The notes under the pieces were generated by a model. It saw only the letters and a program-made list of their open reading frames with translations, was not told the origin of the DNA and did not search any database. The position numbers and the translations under genes are program-made. From the NCBI GenBank assembly GCA_002371675.1, contig DFGE01000002.1:62001-126000 (forward strand): a DNA stretch of 64,000 bases, given 5' to 3'. This DNA comes from Clostridiales bacterium UBA3758. GTDB taxonomy: Bacteria; Bacillota; Clostridia; Oscillospirales; Oscillospiraceae. Shown piece after piece: positions 16,719 to 25,048 of this stretch; the first letter of the stretch is position 1, and the number at the start of each line of letters is the position of its first letter.

Positions 16719-18866
16719 ATGCTTAAGAAGGCGATTCTATGCCTATTGGTCTTTGCGTCGCTGCTTTCATTTACCGCCTGTGGCAGCAAACCCAAGGCAG
16801 AAACGGAGCCGGAAAAACTAGGGTATATCCTTACCAACTACTCCCTTCTGCCGGACAGCATCACAAATATTCCCTGCTGCTTCCTGGACAATGACAAAAT
16901 CATCCTGTGCTGTTGGGAGGAAAGAGAGGATGCCACGGTGTCTTATGCGGCGACGCTCCAAGCAGACGGCACCGATTTTCAAAAGCTGCCCCTGGACTTG
17001 CCGGAGAACGCAATCATGCTGACTCTGGCCTCTGACGGTCAAGGCGGTTTGTGGGCAGTACATATGATCCCGAACGGAGACGAGGACACACCTGCAAACT
17101 ACACGCTCTGTCATTTTGAGGCAGACGGCAGCTTGGCAGACACGATCCCGCTGAATGAGCTTATGGAAGAAAGCGGCTCCTTGCGCTTTGCAAGTGACCG
17201 CATCTTCCTGAACCGGGACAAAGATGGGAATCTCTGTGTAACCGTAAAGTCCAGCGGCGCCTATTGCTACCTGTTCGACAGAAGCGGAAACTATTTGTTT
17301 TCCCTCACCGATCCCTGGAACCCGGAGGCCATTATCTCAAAAGCAGATGGCCAGCTTACTGTTTTTGACACTGTGGGAGACGGGAACTATCATCTTCTTC
17401 CGATCAACATGGAAGCAAAAGCCTTTGAGTACGAGGCAAGAGTTGACCTGGGTGCTGTCAGCAGCGTATTCAGCGGAGGCGAAAGCAGCGACTATTATTT
17501 CTATGATTTTGCTGAGTTTTTTACGGTCGATCCTGCTTCCGGAGAAAAAAAGCCGCTTTTCAACTGGTCAAATCTTGGCCTTGCCAGCGGAGACGCCCAT
17601 GTGTGCCCCCTGCCGGATGGGAAGTTTGCAGTCATTGCCGGTACCTTCAGCCAGACGCAGCAGCTCCGTTATGAGTTCTGCATTGTGGAGCCTGGAATTG
17701 ACGACCGCACTGTGCTGACAATGTTCAGCCTACAGCCGGAAAGCTCCATTCTGGAGGCTATCGCCCTGTTTAATAAGAGCAACGACGAGTACCGGATCGA
17801 GCTCACCAGCGTGTTTTCCATGAGCCAGGATGTACCCTCAGATGAATGGAATAACGCGATCCAAAAGTTTTCCGTTGAGCTGATTGCAGGAGAAATACCG
17901 GATATTCTGGATTTGAACAATCTTCCGGTGGAGGCCCTGTCCAGTTCAGGCTACTTGGTCGATCTTTACCCCTATTTTAATAACGACCCTGCCATTCACA
18001 TGGAAGACTATTACGACAATGTCTTTACGGCGCTGAGCATCCACGGAAAGCTGCCTTTTCTCACCAGCAGCGTGCAGATCCTGACCATGTTTGCGGATGA
18101 AAATGCGGTTGGGACAAAGCGGGGCTGGACAGTAGAAGAATACGCTGCTCTCAAAAACAACGGGGATATTATAGTTTCCGGCCTTGATCCCATGCAGTTT
18201 TTGGAAATGCTGCTTGCCGCCGATTCTCAGTTTGTAAACTGGGAGACCGGCGAATGCCGCTTTGACAGCGAAGATTTTGTACGACTGTTAGAGCTGTGCA
18301 AGAGTATGTTGGAAAGCGAGGCCAGCACGCAATTACTTTCTTCGGACAGCCAGGCAAATTGCAGATATGCGCCGCTGGCCTCGGTGGTCTTTGTGGCGGA
18401 GTACAACTACAGCTTGGGACGGAACGCAAACCCGATTGGTTTTCCCAACGAGAGCGGAGACGTGATGCACATTCTGATCCCAGCAAACAAGATCGGCATT
18501 ACAACGGCTTGTGAACACACAGACGGCGCATGGGCCTTTGCCCGCAGTTTCCTGGAGCCGACCCTGCAGGAAAGCGGCTGGTTCTTTCCCTATCTCAAGA
18601 GTTCCTTTGAAAAGATTGCAGCTGCCGCAGTAAAAGGAAACACCATCTGGAGCGGCGGAATGTACAACGGTGACATTACGGAGCAGGATTTGGCTCTTGC
18701 AAGAGAAATCCTGGGCTCTGCCCTGTATTGCAGAAACGGGGACGCCGGGCTGACAGAGATTATTTTGGATTGTGTACAGGATTATTTTTATGGTGATCGA
18801 AGCGCCCTGGAAGTTGCTGCCCTCATTCAGCAAAAAGCCACAATCTATGTGAGCGAACATAAATAG
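16719..18866 (+). CDS. Propeller-SBP lipoprotein (family-1 solute-binding domain)
   Basis: The 715-residue lipoprotein (lipobox FTAC, Cys21) has an N-terminal part of about 310 residues with repeated beta segments typical of a propeller (LTLASDGQGGLWAV, FASDRIFLNRDKDGNLC) and, from about residue 330 (RTVLTMFSLQPE), a family-1 extracellular solute-binding domain: AIALFNKSNDEYRIEL, IAGEIPDILDLNN, GWTVEEY and the family end IQQKATIYVSE. It is in the sigma operon (AAAAGGAG site, 14 bp after the winged-helix gene). No ABC permease is nearby, so it may sense a ligand rather than import it. Confidence 0.8.
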   Translation: MLKKAILCLLVFASLLSFTACGSKPKAETEPEKLGYILTNYSLLPDSITNIPCCFLDNDKIILCCWEEREDATVSYAATLQADGTDFQKLPLDLPENAIMLTLASDGQGGLWAVHMIPNGDEDTPANYTLCHFEADGSLADTIPLNELMEESGSLRFASDRIFLNRDKDGNLCVTVKSSGAYCYLFDRSGNYLFSLTDPWNPEAIISKADGQLTVFDTVGDGNYHLLPINMEAKAFEYEARVDLGAVSSVFSGGESSDYYFYDFAEFFTVDPASGEKKPLFNWSNLGLASGDAHVCPLPDGKFAVIAGTFSQTQQLRYEFCIVEPGIDDRTVLTMFSLQPESSILEAIALFNKSNDEYRIELTSVFSMSQDVPSDEWNNAIQKFSVELIAGEIPDILDLNNLPVEALSSSGYLVDLYPYFNNDPAIHMEDYYDNVFTALSIHGKLPFLTSSVQILTMFADENAVGTKRGWTVEEYAALKNNGDIIVSGLDPMQFLEMLLAADSQFVNWETGECRFDSEDFVRLLELCKSMLESEASTQLLSSDSQANCRYAPLASVVFVAEYNYSLGRNANPIGFPNESGDVMHILIPANKIGITTACEHTDGAWAFARSFLEPTLQESGWFFPYLKSSFEKIAAAAVKGNTIWSGGMYNGDITEQDLALAREILGSALYCRNGDAGLTEIILDCVQDYFYGDRSALEVAALIQQKATIYVSEHK

Positions 18867-18884
18867 AAAAGGAGAACATACACG

Positions 18885-19433
18885 ATGATGAGGAACACAT
18901 GGAAGAAAGGGCCCGGCGGTATTCTTGCCTTGATCTTGATTTGCGCCCTTATGCTTTCCGGCTGCGGAGGCAAAGAAAGTACAGCCCCACAAGCCACGAC
19001 ACCGAGTTCTGAAACAGTGGGAACCGAAGAGGCGCAGCCGGCAGAGAACTCCGCCCCGGAAAGCGCTTCTCCCGCCCCCGGAACCCTGCTTGAGAGCGGT
19101 AGCGGATTGAATGAATACTATTATGCAAATGTGTCCTATTTTGGGATTGCCTCTGATGTGACAGATTCCTCTTTTGTGCTCGGTAAAGACGCCATGGCCT
19201 TTCATGGCTCTGAGCCGGTTCTTGGGCAAGTTGTGATCCATTACAGCGAGAATACGGCTGTAAAAACTGCGGTACTCCGGGGCGATACCTATGAGATCTA
19301 TGCAGCCTCCCTGGACGATCTGAAAAAGTACGGTGGAGACACCGCCTACATGTTTGACATCGTATTGGAAGACCCCGATGCGGAAGAGCTGTGGGCAACG
19401 GAAATCCGTATTTCCCAGAGAGTTACTGATTAA
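18885..19433 (+). CDS. Small lipoprotein of unknown function
   Basis: The 182-residue product has a lipoprotein signal peptide (lipobox LSGC, Cys27), a low-complexity Ser/Pro/Ala/Glu-rich linker (about residues 30-68) and a compact domain of about 110 residues (FGIASDVTDSSFVLGKDAMA through WATEIRISQRV) that I do not recognise. An AAAAGGAG site lies 18 bp after the propeller-SBP gene. It is the last gene of this sigma operon, before a shared terminator. Confidence 0.75.
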   Translation: MMRNTWKKGPGGILALILICALMLSGCGGKESTAPQATTPSSETVGTEEAQPAENSAPESASPAPGTLLESGSGLNEYYYANVSYFGIASDVTDSSFVLGKDAMAFHGSEPVLGQVVIHYSENTAVKTAVLRGDTYEIYAASLDDLKKYGGDTAYMFDIVLEDPDAEELWATEIRISQRVTD

Positions 19434-19448
19434 GATACGAAATAAGCA

Positions 19449-19482
19449 CACAAGCGGGAGCGATTCGTCGCTCCCGCTTGTG
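19449..19482. terminator. Bidirectional terminator
   Basis: A 15-bp stem with TTCG loop (core AAGCGGGAGCGA) lies between converging genes. The inner 30 bp (19451-19480) are identical to those at 23215-23244. Confidence 0.85.
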
Positions 19483-19484
19483 CT

Positions 19485-20312
19485 TTAGCCTCGGCCTACG
19501 TTGATGATGCCGATGTTGTAATCCGGGTCGTATTCCACTTCCTCATCCAGGATCCGGACCTCCAGATTCTGCGCAATCTTCTCCAGCGTTTCCATGTCGA
19601 GACAGCCGCCGACACGGATCATGTAGCCGTGCTCCGGACTGAACAACAGCACATAGTTGTCGTCGCCGCCTGCCCCGTCATTCCAGTGTGGATTATGATT
19701 GATTATCTTCGTGACCTCATACTCGCCCCAGGTCGTCTCCTCCACGATCTCGCTCTGGTACATCATCACGAGCTGAAAACCGGGAACGGCATAAAAAACA
19801 TCGACGTTGTAAAGAATTTGCCCGCATGCGGAATCGCCTTCATCATGGTAGAACTGGAACCAGCCCTCCGTCCCCCAGCCCTGCTCGCCCCAGCCGCGGC
19901 CCTCTGTTGGCAGCCAGCCCGGTTTGATCTCCACGTAGTGCGGCACTGCCTCGCAGTCGTAGGTAAAGACGAGGTTCGCGCCGGGGTATTGCAGATTCTG
20001 GATGTCCGTGATATTGCCCTCGCTGTCTCGTTCGATCCACTCCCCGTGCACGGTGACTTCTTCCGGTATATGATTCTTGTTCAGCTTGAAAAGCCCCAGT
20101 GCGTAGGCGGTCACGGTCAGAAGCGACACCAGTACCGCGGCAATGATCGCAATACTCAGAGCTTGTCTCATGGCAAAGTGTTTCCGTCGCTGATCGTCCT
20201 TGATCTGCGCCAACACCCGCCGCTGGATCTTTGCCGTCATTTCATTGTATTCGCCCAACTCAATGCTCTCGTCAAAGCATTCGCTCGCCAGATCAGCAAG
20301 AACCATCTTCAC
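19485..20312 (-). CDS. Membrane-anchored anti-sigma-like protein with DUF4367-like end
   Basis: Start chosen at the GTG at 20312 (GTGAAGATG), which lies 7 nt behind AAAGGGGG, aligns with the ATG of the paralog at 24367 (both read K-x-x-x-ADL) and overlaps the sigma stop by 20 bp. The 275-residue protein has a cytoplasmic N-terminus of about 50 residues, one helix (LSIAIIAAVLVSLLTVTAYA) and an outer domain with a Trp/Gly-rich patch (GRGWGEQGWGTEGW), ending in a DUF4367-like GYMIRVGGCLDMETLEKIAQ segment. It is probably the membrane partner of the sigma factor just upstream. Confidence 0.75.
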   Translation of the reverse strand: MKMVLADLASECFDESIELGEYNEMTAKIQRRVLAQIKDDQRRKHFAMRQALSIAIIAAVLVSLLTVTAYALGLFKLNKNHIPEEVTVHGEWIERDSEGNITDIQNLQYPGANLVFTYDCEAVPHYVEIKPGWLPTEGRGWGEQGWGTEGWFQFYHDEGDSACGQILYNVDVFYAVPGFQLVMMYQSEIVEETTWGEYEVTKIINHNPHWNDGAGGDDNYVLLFSPEHGYMIRVGGCLDMETLEKIAQNLEVRILDEEVEYDPDYNIGIINVGRG

Positions 20313-20850
20313 AGCCGTACCCCCTTTCCAAAAGATATTCCTTCAGCTTTTCCCGGCCGCGCAGGAGCTTGGAGCGCACGGTGGAGGCGTTCAAGTCCAA
20401 CGCCGCCGCAATCTCTGCGGTCTTCTGGTACAGAAAATAGTGCCGCACGAAAATGCTGTGCTCCGGCTCCGGAAGGGAGGCTACCGCTTCTCGTGTGAGC
20501 TTTTGCAGCTCCTGCTCCAGCAACTCGTCCTCCACATCGGGCACATCAAGAATGAAAAAATCATCCTCCAACGGCAGCGCCAGATGATTGCTGCGCAGCT
20601 TGTTCTTCGCGGTGTTTCGCGTCACCGCGGCGAGCCAGGCTTTGAGCTTGCCTTCCTCCACGGCGTCCGCGTTATTCCAGAGCGCGAGGAACACATCGGA
20701 GGAGACTTCCTCCACATCTTCCGGCTGCAGCGGCGGGATCGTGATATTGGCCTCGATGGTCTGCACATATGGCCCGTACTGTGCCATGATCGTATTCAGC
20801 GCGCGGCTGTCACCTTTTTTCAGCCGCGACAGCAAAACTGCTTCTGTCAT
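20293..20850 (-). CDS. ECF RNA polymerase sigma factor
   Basis: Start chosen at the ATG at 20850 (MTEAVLLSRLKKGDSRALN) after ACGAGGTAG. The 185-residue product has region 2 with EDVEEVSSDVFLALWNNAD and a WLAAVTRNTAKNKL segment, and region 4 with LPEPEHSIFVRHYF...KTAEIAAALDLNASTVRSKLLRGREKL. The paralog at 24348 has the same length and layout. It is transcribed away from a propeller-SBP gene. The shared spacer holds two ECF-type promoters facing opposite ways, so this sigma factor probably controls itself and that gene. Confidence 0.92.
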   Translation of the reverse strand: MTEAVLLSRLKKGDSRALNTIMAQYGPYVQTIEANITIPPLQPEDVEEVSSDVFLALWNNADAVEEGKLKAWLAAVTRNTAKNKLRSNHLALPLEDDFFILDVPDVEDELLEQELQKLTREAVASLPEPEHSIFVRHYFLYQKTAEIAAALDLNASTVRSKLLRGREKLKEYLLERGYGCEDGSC

Positions 20851-20893
20851 GGAAACTACCTCGTTTTCTGTCTGTTTGGAGTTCTCCATATAC

Positions 20894-20956
20894 AAGAACA
20901 CAGGCAAAAAGAAAAATGTTGCAGAGCCGCAACTTTTTTGAAAAACCGGTGTTTAT
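20894..20956. promoter_or_regulatory. Divergent ECF-type promoter pair
   Basis: Minus strand: TGCAAC (20923-20918), 18 nt, GTTCTT (20899-20894) serves the sigma gene. Plus strand: CGCAAC (20928-20933), 17 nt, GTTTAT (20951-20956) serves the SBP gene. The two -35 boxes form one palindrome, GTTGCAGAGCCGCAAC. Confidence 0.7.
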
Positions 20957-20998
20957 ATAGTAGTGACGACTTCACAGGAATCAACGGAGGTATGATAC

Positions 20999-23206
20999 AT
21001 GAAACGAAGAATCCTTGCAAGTCTTGTTCTGCTGGCGTTGCTGCTCTCTCTTTGTGCCTGTGGCAAAGCGGATGAAGCGGAGCCGATCGCACCGTCTGTT
21101 TCTGATGTTGAAACGACTGACGGCTGGATTCCGTCCCGGATCGCCTTTCCGGACTGGCTGACGCGCTCTACCGGCTGGGTGACCGAGGGTGACACGATCT
21201 ATCTCAGCGGCCTGACGCCGGAGAATCAGCTCGTTGCTGCAGCTTATGACACGCTATCCGGCGAGTGGCAGCGCATCGACTTTACTACTTCCGACGCCTA
21301 TCATCCGCAGTTGGGCAACCTGAGCTTTGCCGGGCACAGCCTCTGGGGACTCCTGCAGGAAGGTCCAAGCCGGGATGATATAAATACAGGACACTTTCGA
21401 GACGATTACGGGTACTATGTACTGCACATTGACCTTGAGAGCGGCGAGAGCACAGCGGTGCGTATTCCCTTTGAGGGCGAGGGCAGCACGGAGGGCAGCG
21501 GACTCTTCTTCTCCGGCATCCTTGGCCTTGACGATGATCGGGCGCTGCTTGGCGCCATGGATCGCTTCTACATGATCGATGCCAATGTTAGTATTCTGTC
21601 CGAGCCGGACCTCCCCACCAATGGCGGGCTGTTCCACTTCCGTGTGGGCGACACGCTCTATCTCTGGACGCAGGACGGCTACGCGCCATTTGACCCGGAG
21701 ACGCTGCGCTTTGGCCCGGCGTTAGATATTGACGGCTTGGGCGAGGCCAGCAGCAACAACGGACATTTCCTGCGCAAGTGGCAGCGCTCCCTGTGCTCAG
21801 CCGACCCTGAGAGCGGAGAAAGCGAACTGCTGTTTCGCTGGATGGATATAGCTTTGAGCTATGGAGACATCTATGGCGGCGTATGTCTGGAAAACTCGCT
21901 GGGGGATGTATACTACCCGGATGGTGAAGAAATGATGCAAAAGGGCTTGATCGTCGCAAAAAGAGGGCAAATTCCGGTCAAGCAGCCGCTCCGTCTTGGC
22001 TGCTTCGGATATACCGGAGGCGAGATGTACGCCGATGCGCAGGCAAACGGCGCTTTACCCTACTCCATAACGATGGAACTGCTGGACACCATCGTGCGCT
22101 TCAACAACACAGATCCACAGTATAAGATTGAGGTCGTACCGATCACCTATGCCAACGAGCAGGAGCGCGACCGTGTCTTGATCGAGCTGGCCACGCGCTC
22201 GGATCTTGATCTGCTTGATACGAGCATGCTGCCGGATAACGCGCTGGATTCCGGGCTGCTTGCAGACATGCTTCCGATGATCGACGCCGATGAAACAATC
22301 AGCCGGGAGGATTTCATAGAGCCGCTCTTGAAGTTCATGACGCAGAGCGGCGGACTTTATGAATATACGGATAAATTCACACTGCTGACCATGACCACCC
22401 ATGCCGACCTGTTTCCTGGGCGGGACCAATGGACCGTGGAAAACATTGAGTCGCTGATCGCCTCGCACCCGGAGATGGACCCGTTGTGGCACAGCTACGA
22501 CAGAGAGCTCATCACCACGCTCTTCTGCTGGGCGGCCACGGCGGAGTTTGTCGACCGGGACACAGCGACCTGCTCCTTCGACAGCCCTGCCTTTGTCCAT
22601 TGGCTGGAGCTGATGAAGGCGCTGCCGGACGGCGGGCAGTATAGCGAAGAGGCAAAGCTCATGAACATCTGCTACGATCTGGCCTTCAATGCTGGGCACC
22701 AGGAAAAATACATGATGAAGGGTGAATATGTGGTGGCAGGCTTCCCCGAGACCCAGGGGACGGGCAGCTATTTCCTCAAGCTGGGCAGCAGTCCTAACGA
22801 CTGGCGGGGAACGATGGGTGAGAATACCCGCATCGGCATCCTGGCTGCGAGCGGCAATCAAGCAGGCGCCTGGCGCTTTGTGCGCCAGCTTATGGAGGGC
22901 GCGGACGGCGCTTCCCTCATTGACGGCATCCCGGTTTTCAAGGCGAGCTTTGAGCGTGCGCTGACAGCGCAAATCTCTGATGACTTTGATGAGCGCTTCC
23001 AGATCAGCTACATGACCGCCGAAAACGCGGAAGAGCTGCGGCAGCAGGTATATAACACAACCAAGCTTGTGGACACAGACGCGGGCATGCTGCGTATCCT
23101 GCGCGACGAAATCAATCGCTATTTTGGAGGGCAAGTCACCGCTCAAGAAGCGGCAAAAACCATTCAATCACGGGCAAGTATTTATGTGTCTGAGCAATAC
23201 GGCTGA
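20999..23206 (+). CDS. Propeller-SBP lipoprotein (family-1 solute-binding domain)
   Basis: The 735-residue lipoprotein (Cys21 in LCAC) has a propeller-like N-terminal half (GDTIYLSGLTPENQLVAAAY, GDTLYLWTQDGYAPFDPETL) and a solute-binding half from about residue 325: FNNTDPQYKIEVVPI, LDLLDTSMLPDNALDSGLLA, ISREDFIEPLLKF, QWTVENIE, ending IQSRASIYVSEQYG. The ATG is preceded by GGAGGT. Its own ECF-type promoter faces away from the sigma/anti-sigma operon. It is closest in layout to the proteins at 26362 and 51074. Ligand unknown; no transporter genes nearby. Confidence 0.8.
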   Translation: MKRRILASLVLLALLLSLCACGKADEAEPIAPSVSDVETTDGWIPSRIAFPDWLTRSTGWVTEGDTIYLSGLTPENQLVAAAYDTLSGEWQRIDFTTSDAYHPQLGNLSFAGHSLWGLLQEGPSRDDINTGHFRDDYGYYVLHIDLESGESTAVRIPFEGEGSTEGSGLFFSGILGLDDDRALLGAMDRFYMIDANVSILSEPDLPTNGGLFHFRVGDTLYLWTQDGYAPFDPETLRFGPALDIDGLGEASSNNGHFLRKWQRSLCSADPESGESELLFRWMDIALSYGDIYGGVCLENSLGDVYYPDGEEMMQKGLIVAKRGQIPVKQPLRLGCFGYTGGEMYADAQANGALPYSITMELLDTIVRFNNTDPQYKIEVVPITYANEQERDRVLIELATRSDLDLLDTSMLPDNALDSGLLADMLPMIDADETISREDFIEPLLKFMTQSGGLYEYTDKFTLLTMTTHADLFPGRDQWTVENIESLIASHPEMDPLWHSYDRELITTLFCWAATAEFVDRDTATCSFDSPAFVHWLELMKALPDGGQYSEEAKLMNICYDLAFNAGHQEKYMMKGEYVVAGFPETQGTGSYFLKLGSSPNDWRGTMGENTRIGILAASGNQAGAWRFVRQLMEGADGASLIDGIPVFKASFERALTAQISDDFDERFQISYMTAENAEELRQQVYNTTKLVDTDAGMLRILRDEINRYFGGQVTAQEAAKTIQSRASIYVSEQYG

Positions 23207-23213
23207 CCAACGT

Positions 23214-23245
23214 ACAAGCGGGAGCGATTCGTCGCTCCCGCTTGC
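23214..23245. terminator. Bidirectional terminator, copy of the one at 19449
   Basis: The 30-bp stem-loop at 23215-23244 is identical to 19451-19480. It lies between the SBP gene and the converging anti-sigma gene. Confidence 0.85.
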
Positions 23246-23257
23246 TATATCTTCATA

Positions 23258-24367
23258 TCATTTGTTTTCCCACAAAACCAGATCGCCCAGGACGATCTGC
23301 TGTACGTCGTGGATGTCGATCGCGCGCGGCCATCCAGTATACAGGCTGACTACGCCATCTTCATAGCGGGCGCTCAGCGCGCCCTTGGTAACCATACTGC
23401 TGCCGTCGGAAAAGATGATACGCGCGTTCATACAGATGCTGTCTTCCACCCGCAGCCAGGCTTTCTGCAGTTCAAGATCGCTGCCCGTATAAACAGCTTC
23501 AGCCGCCGGATAGCGAAGATGCCAGACACTGCTGACCGGTGTGAGCTCCAGACCGATCAGCTCGACCTCCTTGCCGCTTTCATCGTCTTTCCAGCTTACG
23601 CTTCCGAAATCGAAGCTGCGGCGATCCTCGTCTGTCGGCGTCAGCGAAACGCTGCCAAAGCTCCTTGTGGCGATATAGTCCTCAGCCAGAAGCAACTCAA
23701 GCTCGGCTGTGTCCGAGCCGCTGCCTTCCAGAAAGTCCGCCAGCGATTCTGAGAAAACATGGCAGCAAAGCGTCAGTGTCTGCGTCTCGGCGTCATAGGC
23801 GTCCCGCTGAACGAGGGCCCGGAGCGCCTCCGGTGTGTGTGCTGAGCTGCCCGGTCTGATCCAGGGATCGGCAAAGCCCTTCAGGTCTGAGCCCACGATC
23901 TGCCAGCGGAAGGAGATCGGCTGCTCGGGGTAGCCCGCGATCTCTTCCTCCGTTACCGGGGACACGTTGACATAGACCTCTTGAAACTCCCCATCGTTGA
24001 TGGTCGAGAGCAGCACGGCGCCGGGCGTAGATTCATCGGGGGTCTCATATTCCACATAGCTTTCCGTTTGGTGCTCGTTCAGATTCCTCTCTGCGCGCAG
24101 TTCCTGCTGCCGCGCCGCGTGGATGCTGCTGATCGCATAGGCAACGATGCCAAGAGAAAGGAGCAGCGCCGCGGCAAAGGCGAAGGGTATGACCCGTCTG
24201 GAACGGATATGCACGATTTCTTTCTTCGGCTTGGCTGCTTTGCTTTCTGCTTTGATTTCGGCCAGCACCCGCGCTTTGACGCGCTTGGTCAGTTCTTTTT
24301 CTTCTTTTCCGATCATGAGTTCCTCCGCAGAGCAGTTATCCACCAGATCAGCAATACTCAGCTTCAT
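23258..24367 (-). CDS. Membrane-anchored anti-sigma-like protein (DUF4179-like)
   Basis: The 369-residue protein has a charged cytoplasmic N-terminus of about 60 residues (KRVKARVLAEIKAESKAA), one helix (PFAFAAALLLSLGIVAYAIS) and an outer region of about 290 residues. The ATG at 24367 follows GGAAAGGGGG and overlaps the sigma stop by 20 bp. The outer domain (VLLSTINDGEFQEVYVNVSP, QTLTLCCHVF, YIATRSFGSVSLTPT) aligns with the product of 34531-35583 (LLSTMNNGDYQIMFFNISP), so the two are paralogs. Its likely role is to restrain the adjacent sigma factor. Confidence 0.75.
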   Translation of the reverse strand: MKLSIADLVDNCSAEELMIGKEEKELTKRVKARVLAEIKAESKAAKPKKEIVHIRSRRVIPFAFAAALLLSLGIVAYAISSIHAARQQELRAERNLNEHQTESYVEYETPDESTPGAVLLSTINDGEFQEVYVNVSPVTEEEIAGYPEQPISFRWQIVGSDLKGFADPWIRPGSSAHTPEALRALVQRDAYDAETQTLTLCCHVFSESLADFLEGSGSDTAELELLLAEDYIATRSFGSVSLTPTDEDRRSFDFGSVSWKDDESGKEVELIGLELTPVSSVWHLRYPAAEAVYTGSDLELQKAWLRVEDSICMNARIIFSDGSSMVTKGALSARYEDGVVSLYTGWPRAIDIHDVQQIVLGDLVLWENK

Positions 24368-24905
24368 AGCAAAGCCCCCTTTCCACCAAACGTGTTTTCA
24401 GCTTTTCCCGACCCCGGGAGAGCCGGTTCCGGACGATGGACGGCTTTAAGCCCATGGCGGCGGCAATCTCATCGGTCTTCTGATACAGGTAATAGTATCG
24501 CAGGAAAATGGAGCGATCCGGTTCCCCGAGAGAGTCTACCGCTTCCTTTGTCGCCTGAATGGCCTCCTGCCGCACGGCCTCGGTTTCCGGCCCTTCTGCG
24601 ACCAACTCCAGCGCGTCGTCCTCCAACGGAAGATTCAGGTGCAGCGCGCGGAGCTTATCTTTGGCGCGGTTTCGTGTCACGGCGGCGAGCCAGGGGCGGA
24701 GCTTGCCGTCTTCTATATCAGCGGCATTCTTCCAAAGAGATAAAAACACATCGGCTACGACCTCCTCGACATCCTCTTCCTGCAGGGGCGGGTCGATGAT
24801 ATTCCTCACGATAGCGGCGACATATGGAGTATACAACTCCATGATCTCGCCCAAGGCTGCGCTTTCTCCATTTTGTAAGCGCCGCAGTAGCCTTGCTTCT
24901 TTCAA
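24348..24905 (-). CDS. ECF RNA polymerase sigma factor (TTG start)
   Basis: Start chosen at the TTG at 24905 (KEARLLRRLQNGESAALG) about 9 nt behind AGAGGG. This gives 185 residues, the same length as the paralog at 20293; the longer frame upstream crosses the promoter. Region 2 contains EDVEEVVADVFLSLWKNAAD and WLAAVTRNRAKDKL. Region 4 contains LGEPDRSIFLRYYYLYQKTD and GLKPSIVRNRLSRGREKL. It is coupled to the anti-sigma-like gene and divergent from two tandem SBP lipoprotein genes. Confidence 0.9.
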   Translation of the reverse strand: MKEARLLRRLQNGESAALGEIMELYTPYVAAIVRNIIDPPLQEEDVEEVVADVFLSLWKNAADIEDGKLRPWLAAVTRNRAKDKLRALHLNLPLEDDALELVAEGPETEAVRQEAIQATKEAVDSLGEPDRSIFLRYYYLYQKTDEIAAAMGLKPSIVRNRLSRGREKLKTRLVERGLCYEAEYC

Positions 24906-24942
24906 CTTGAGATTCCCTCTTTCTATATGATCTCTCACTATT

Positions 24943-25025
24943 AAGAACGCGCGCACCCGGCATTTTGTCGCACAGGAAATAATAATAATTTTTCGTGCGA
25001 CAAGAGCGGAACTCGGCGCGTTCTT
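24943..25025. promoter_or_regulatory. Divergent ECF-type promoter pair, symmetric
   Basis: Minus strand: TGCGAC (24972-24967), 18 nt, GTTCTT (24948-24943). Plus strand: TGCGAC (24996-25001), 18 nt, GTTCTT (25020-25025). Both continue into a further A. Sigma gene and SBP gene therefore have identical -35 and -10 boxes at identical spacing. Confidence 0.8.
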
Positions 25026-25048
25026 ATGCGTGAAAGGAGGTCGTAAAC

